Assembly: GCA_003978475.1 (NCBI GenBank)
Contig: QNZR01000084.1
Span: forward strand, 1 to 8,773
DNA from: Sulfurimonas sp.
Lineage (GTDB): Bacteria > Campylobacterota > Campylobacteria > Campylobacterales > Sulfurimonadaceae
Direction of reading: 5' to 3'
DNA: 8,773 bases
The position numbers were made by a program, and so were the translations under genes. Positions 6,118-8,773 of the stretch are shown piece by piece. Positions within the stretch are counted from its first letter, which is position 1. Every line of letters begins with the position of its first letter. Under the pieces are notes generated by a model. The model saw nothing but the letters and a program-made list of their open reading frames with translations, was not told where the DNA came from and ran no database searches.

Positions 6118-6122
6118 CCTTA
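6118..6122 (-). promoter_or_regulatory. Ribosome binding site that decides the NYN gene start
   Basis: TAAGG on the minus strand lies 6 nt before ATG 6111. The alternative TTG at 6150 has no such site, so this favours the shorter 241-residue product. Confidence 0.65.
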
Positions 6123-6138
6123 AATAATCTGAGGTGAG

Positions 6139-6167
6139 ATTATAGGGCAATCGGTATCGTAAATCAA
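6139..6167 (-). promoter_or_regulatory. Sigma-70-type promoter for the NYN gene
   Basis: On the minus strand TTGATT (6167-6162) and TATAAT (6144-6139) are separated by 17 bp, the optimal spacing. RNA would start near 6132, giving a 21-nt leader to ATG 6111. The -10 lies inside the reading frame that would start at TTG 6150, which argues against that start. It overlaps the upstream region of the divergent fetB-like promoter. Confidence 0.65.
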
Positions 6168-6176
6168 GGTAAAACG

Positions 6177-6185
6177 TGCTAGACT
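6177..6185 (+). promoter_or_regulatory. Extended -10 promoter for the fetB-like gene, possibly giving leaderless mRNA
   Basis: TGC TAGACT is an extended -10 (TGn plus hexamer) ending 7 bp before the ATG at 6193. The usual start point would therefore be the A of the ATG. No Shine-Dalgarno sequence precedes the ATG, which fits leaderless translation. No good -35 box is visible. Confidence 0.42.
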
Positions 6186-6192
6186 ATTTTAC

Positions 6193-6876
6193 ATGTATTT
6201 AATACCTTTAGAACATATCATCTATATTTTTTTACCGGTTGGTGTTGTGGCGTATGTCTATTTTAAGTGGGTAGGGAGTAAGTATGAAATTGTGCTAGCG
6301 TCATTGCGCATGATGGCACAGCTACTGCTTGTCGGGTATGTGCTGATTTATTTGTTTGAGAACGATTCCATCATTGTCGGAGTCAGTGTTATTGTGGTCA
6401 TGATTGCCGTTTCAAGTCTCATTACCTTACGCAATATTGAGCATAAAAGCGTGCATGCCTACAGTATTATCTTTGCTTCTATCGCCATCGGCGGTAGTAT
6501 TAATCTGTGGGTAGTGCTGGAGTGGGTATTGGAGTTGAGTCCCTTATATGAACCCAAGTATGTCATTCCTTTAGCCGGAATGATTTATGCCAATGCCATG
6601 AACTCCGTTTCATTGGCAGCAGAACGTTTTAGTCATGAAATCGATGTCAATGTTTACGAGAAAGCACGTGCCATTGCACTGCGCGCATCACTGATTCCTC
6701 GTATTAATGCACTTTTAGCGGTTGGACTGGTCTCCCTGCCGGGTATGATGACGGGACAGATTCTCTCCGGAGTGGATCCGCTGATTGCAGTACGCTATCA
6801 AATTGTAGTAATGGCAATGATTCTGGGAAGTTCCGGACTCAGTGTCATTGGCTATCTGTATTGGATGCGATCATAG
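6193..6876 (+). CDS. FetB-like (UPF0014) ABC-type membrane permease, no ATPase partner nearby
   Basis: This 227-residue, very hydrophobic protein has about six or seven membrane helices. It matches the UPF0014/FetB family, the membrane part of a transporter that in E. coli (FetAB) is linked to iron export and peroxide resistance. Shared blocks are SLRMMAQLLLVGYVLIYLF (37-55), PLAGMIYANAM (126-136), LVSLPGMMTGQILSG (179-193) and DPLIAVRYQI (195-204). It is shorter than E. coli FetB (about 259). Most of the difference is the cytoplasmic loop before RASLIPRIN, where the LGA-type motif expected to contact the ATPase seems absent, and the C-terminal tail. No fetA-like ATPase gene is adjacent. ATG 6193 is the only reasonable start because an in-frame TAA lies at 6160. 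It has no ribosome site. The next gene follows after 26 bp and is probably cotranscribed. Transport substrate is unknown. Confidence 0.88.
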   Translation: MYLIPLEHIIYIFLPVGVVAYVYFKWVGSKYEIVLASLRMMAQLLLVGYVLIYLFENDSIIVGVSVIVVMIAVSSLITLRNIEHKSVHAYSIIFASIAIGGSINLWVVLEWVLELSPLYEPKYVIPLAGMIYANAMNSVSLAAERFSHEIDVNVYEKARAIALRASLIPRINALLAVGLVSLPGMMTGQILSGVDPLIAVRYQIVVMAMILGSSGLSVIGYLYWMRS

Positions 6877-6882
6877 CAGTCT

Positions 6883-6900
6883 TTAGAGTATATTAGAGTA
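6883..6900 (+). repeat. Short tandem repeat TTAGAGTA, two copies 10 bp apart
   Basis: TTAGAGTA occurs at 6883-6890 and 6893-6900, one helical turn apart, filling the gap between the permease stop and the next ATG. The second copy supplies the only AGAG-like, weak ribosome site. It may be chance. Confidence 0.35.
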
Positions 6901-6902
6901 CA

Positions 6903-7820
6903 ATGTTACAAAAAGATACCATGATTACATCCCAACATCCCCCACTGTTACAACAGTTTCGCTCCTTTTATTTCCAAAATAACTTTACAAACTTTGAAGA
7001 AGCCATTGAGCGGTTTGCCATTTTTGGAGGCATCTCAGGTGTACCGGATCATCATATGCCGCTTTTGCCTCTTATTAAGATGCATATATTGGATCGGTAT
7101 GAGCATTATCATCGGCAGATGACAAGTATGACGTTGAGTGACAGCATCTATCACAGCCTGCTTACCGGTATTGCACTGGGTGACGGTCGTGTGCATTCAG
7201 CCTATAAACGTGCACGTATTGCTTCAGATATTGGCGATGCGGCATTACGTTATCTTTGTGAAAGCGGTATGATTCGGCAGATACATTCAGCAATAGAGTC
7301 GGTTGAACCCAAGCTCTATTTTAACGTACCGTTTGTACGGTTCTGGTTTGCTTTTGTTTCTCCCATTTTTAAAGGTATTCGGGAGGGAGATTATGCTGAA
7401 TTTGAAGTACATTATCTGAACCGAAAGCAGGAGTTTACGGAGTGGGTTTTTAAACAACTCTGTATGGAGCTAATTCGAGAGAGTTTTAAAGACGATCCTA
7501 TTGTTGAGATTGGACATTATTGGAATCATGATGTCGAGATAGACAGCATTGCCAAGACACGTTCAGGTAAAACGATTGCCACTACATGTAAATATACTCA
7601 TGCCAAAATTAGAAAAAATGAGTTGAGTAAACTGCAACAACAGTGTCATATGGCGCATATTAGTGTAGATACATTTGTGATGGTCTCGAAACGGGGGTTC
7701 AGTAATGAAGTAAAAGCCTTAAAGAGCCGCAATCTTCGACTTTTCAGTATTAAAAGCTTTAAGAACCTTGTAGCAACAGAGGAAGAGAAAAACACGATCA
7801 AAAAACATAATACTTTATAA
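6903..7820 (+). CDS. DUF234-type protein with restriction-endonuclease-like C-terminus, lacking the AAA ATPase half
   Basis: This 305-residue soluble protein resembles the region after the ATPase domain in archaeal-type AAA proteins of the DUF234 group. It has FAIFGGISGVP (38-48), a winged-helix-like stretch about 78-130, then PKLYFNVPFVRFWFAFVSP (136-154), the DUF234 signature, and a PD-(D/E)xK-like core. In that core Glu189 lies in a helix, VEID (211-214) supplies Glu212/Asp214, and ATTCKYT (226-232) supplies Lys230 in the place of ExK. No Walker A or B motif is present, so it is not a whole ATPase. The usual acidic residue two before the Lys is Thr228, so nuclease activity is doubtful. Start ATG 6903 has only a weak ribosome site; ATG 6921 (299 residues) is possible. 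It follows the permease gene by 26 bp and is probably in its operon, without an obvious functional link. Confidence 0.8.
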   Translation: MLQKDTMITSQHPPLLQQFRSFYFQNNFTNFEEAIERFAIFGGISGVPDHHMPLLPLIKMHILDRYEHYHRQMTSMTLSDSIYHSLLTGIALGDGRVHSAYKRARIASDIGDAALRYLCESGMIRQIHSAIESVEPKLYFNVPFVRFWFAFVSPIFKGIREGDYAEFEVHYLNRKQEFTEWVFKQLCMELIRESFKDDPIVEIGHYWNHDVEIDSIAKTRSGKTIATTCKYTHAKIRKNELSKLQQQCHMAHISVDTFVMVSKRGFSNEVKALKSRNLRLFSIKSFKNLVATEEEKNTIKKHNTL

Positions 7821-7832
7821 TTTAAAATTATA
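7816..7832. repeat. AT-only 17-bp palindrome across a stop codon
   Basis: TATAATTT A AAATTATA is a perfect inverted repeat with a one-base centre. It includes the TAA stop of the DUF234 gene (7818-7820) and presents TATAAT on both strands. It has no GC stem, so it is a poor terminator. It could be an operator or a -10 box for the downstream sensor gene (leader about 67 nt). Confidence 0.45.
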
Positions 7833-7894
7833 GACCCAATGCCGATGTAGTGATAAAACTTTCAGTTTACTTGGTATAAAGGTAAGGTATTGGT

Positions 7895-8773
7895 ATGAGT
7901 ACACGGCAAAAAGTCATGTTAATATTGGTAGGGTTGTTTCTAACGTATTGTATCGCGATGATTATTATCATTACCGTTAATTTTAGAGAATTTGGTATTA
8001 AAAGTGCTGAAAAACGTGCGAAGCTTACCGCAGAAATTGTGCGCAGCGGGTTAACAGCTCATATGGTCAACGGCATGATGGACAAGCGCTCCTATTTTTT
8101 AAAGCAGATTGAAAATAATGAAAATATCAGTGCGTTATGGGTGGTGCGTTCACAAGTGGTTGTGAAACAGTTTGGCGAGGGCTTCAATAATGAAATTGCA
8201 CGGGATCTTATTGACAAGCGGGTAATGCAAACCGGAAAAACGGTGCAGGAAATGACAGAAACCGCAACGAAGAGTATGATGCGCATGACCATTCCTTTTA
8301 CAGCTTCAGCCTTTGGTACTCCCAACTGTATGCGATGTCATCATGCCAAAGAAGGAGAAGTTCTCGGTGTGGTGAGTATGGTCATTGATGTGAGTGATGT
8401 CCGCGGCAGCAGTGTTATGACCATTATGTATACAACACTGTTTGCTGTTTTGATTATGCTTGTTATTCTTCTGGTGGTCAATCGGTTTCTAAAGCCCTAT
8501 GTCAATATTTTTTATTCCATCAAAGAGGTGATGCAGGCTGCTTATGAGGGTAATTATTCCAAGCGTGTCGATGGTGGCGTGCTCATGGAAAGTCAGGCAG
8601 TTGCCAGTATGCTCAATACGCTGCTGACAAAGTTGCAAAAAGTTTTTGAAGAGATCGATAAAAAGGTCTATATTTTTTTACAGAACAAGAACAGTGCTCA
8701 AAGTAATGACCCTCTTGTCAATATTAACAATACGATTGATCAGCTTTCTGAAATCTACAAATTCAAACAGACA
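7895..8773 (+). CDS. Membrane sensor with periplasmic CxxCH haem domain and HAMP, C-terminus outside window
   Basis: This is an open frame from ATG 7895 to the right edge, with 293 residues seen and no stop. AAGG at 7884-7887 with a 7-nt spacer supports the start. A membrane helix covers about 8-29, a periplasmic domain about 30-173, and a second helix about 176-197. The periplasmic part holds CMRCHH (145-150), a CxxCH haem c attachment site, followed by GEVLGVVSMVIDVS (154-167). This matches the DUF3365/Tll0287-like haem-binding sensor fold, suggesting redox, oxygen or NO sensing. A HAMP domain follows (about 198-252, with Pro201 and Asn241). The visible end (about 253-293, KKVYIFLQNK then TIDQLSEIYKF) resembles linkers that precede GGDEF/EAL modules in Sulfurimonas proteins, so cyclic-di-GMP turnover is the likeliest output. 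A histidine kinase or chemoreceptor is not excluded. It is separated by 74 bp from the previous gene. Confidence 0.85.
   Translation, partial: MSTRQKVMLILVGLFLTYCIAMIIIITVNFREFGIKSAEKRAKLTAEIVRSGLTAHMVNGMMDKRSYFLKQIENNENISALWVVRSQVVVKQFGEGFNNEIARDLIDKRVMQTGKTVQEMTETATKSMMRMTIPFTASAFGTPNCMRCHHAKEGEVLGVVSMVIDVSDVRGSSVMTIMYTTLFAVLIMLVILLVVNRFLKPYVNIFYSIKEVMQAAYEGNYSKRVDGGVLMESQAVASMLNTLLTKLQKVFEEIDKKVYIFLQNKNSAQSNDPLVNINNTIDQLSEIYKFKQT

Noticed and set aside
6112..6150. N-terminal extension of the NYN protein to TTG 6150
   Set aside because: It has no ribosome site and would place a TTGATT-17-TATAAT promoter's -10 box inside the coding region; ATG 6111 has TAAGG at good spacing.
5386..7820. Possible defence island made of the NYN and DUF234/nuclease-like genes
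   Set aside because: They are on opposite strands, separated by a housekeeping-type permease, with no methylase, helicase, integrase or repeats and no obvious shift in base composition.
8092..8325. Minus-strand open frame of 77 codons
   Set aside because: It is antisense to the haem sensor gene, which has a clear domain order over the same bases.

Overview
The window looks like chromosomal DNA from a free-living member of the Campylobacterota, close to Sulfurimonas or Sulfuricurvum. This is an inference from moderate, even AT-richness, tightly packed short operons, lineage-style proteins (a divergent family 4 uracil-DNA glycosylase, a DUF3108 exported protein, a HAMP sensor with a CxxCH haem motif) and AT-rich promoters with good -10 boxes but poor -35 boxes. 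I see no rRNA, tRNA, CRISPR array, insertion sequence or prophage gene.

Left block (1-4992, all minus strand, reading leftwards): DUF350 membrane protein, then an outer-membrane phospholipase A1 (PldA) with an N-terminal Sel1-type repeat; a membrane protein with a periplasmic SPOR-like domain and a decayed histidine-kinase-like cytoplasmic part; an exported DUF3108 protein; a family 4 uracil-DNA glycosylase; and the first 110 residues of an exported protein cut by the window edge. DUF350/pldA and glycosylase/exported protein are tightly coupled pairs. The other junctions are 68-103 bp and carry candidate -10 boxes, so this may be several short transcripts. Most products act in or on the cell envelope.

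Middle (4993-6192): a 208-bp divergent intergenic region with repeated CACTTT elements precedes a 60-residue single-span membrane protein. It ends 2 bp from the convergent stop of a protein with a C-terminal NYN/PIN-like nuclease domain. The NYN gene is best started at 6111, because a sigma-70-type promoter occupies the longer TTG-started reading.

Right block (6193-8773, plus strand): a FetB-like (UPF0014) permease without a FetA ATPase beside it and with an apparently shortened coupling loop; a DUF234-type protein without its usual AAA ATPase half but with a restriction-endonuclease-like C-terminus; and the first 293 residues of a membrane sensor with a periplasmic CxxCH haem-binding domain and a HAMP domain, whose output domain lies outside the window.

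I see no complete new defence or mobile system. The most unusual items are the SPOR/pseudo-histidine-kinase protein, the orphan permease with overlapping divergent promoters and a possible leaderless mRNA, the NYN protein with an unrecognised N-terminal half, and the glycosylase with a rewritten active-site motif.
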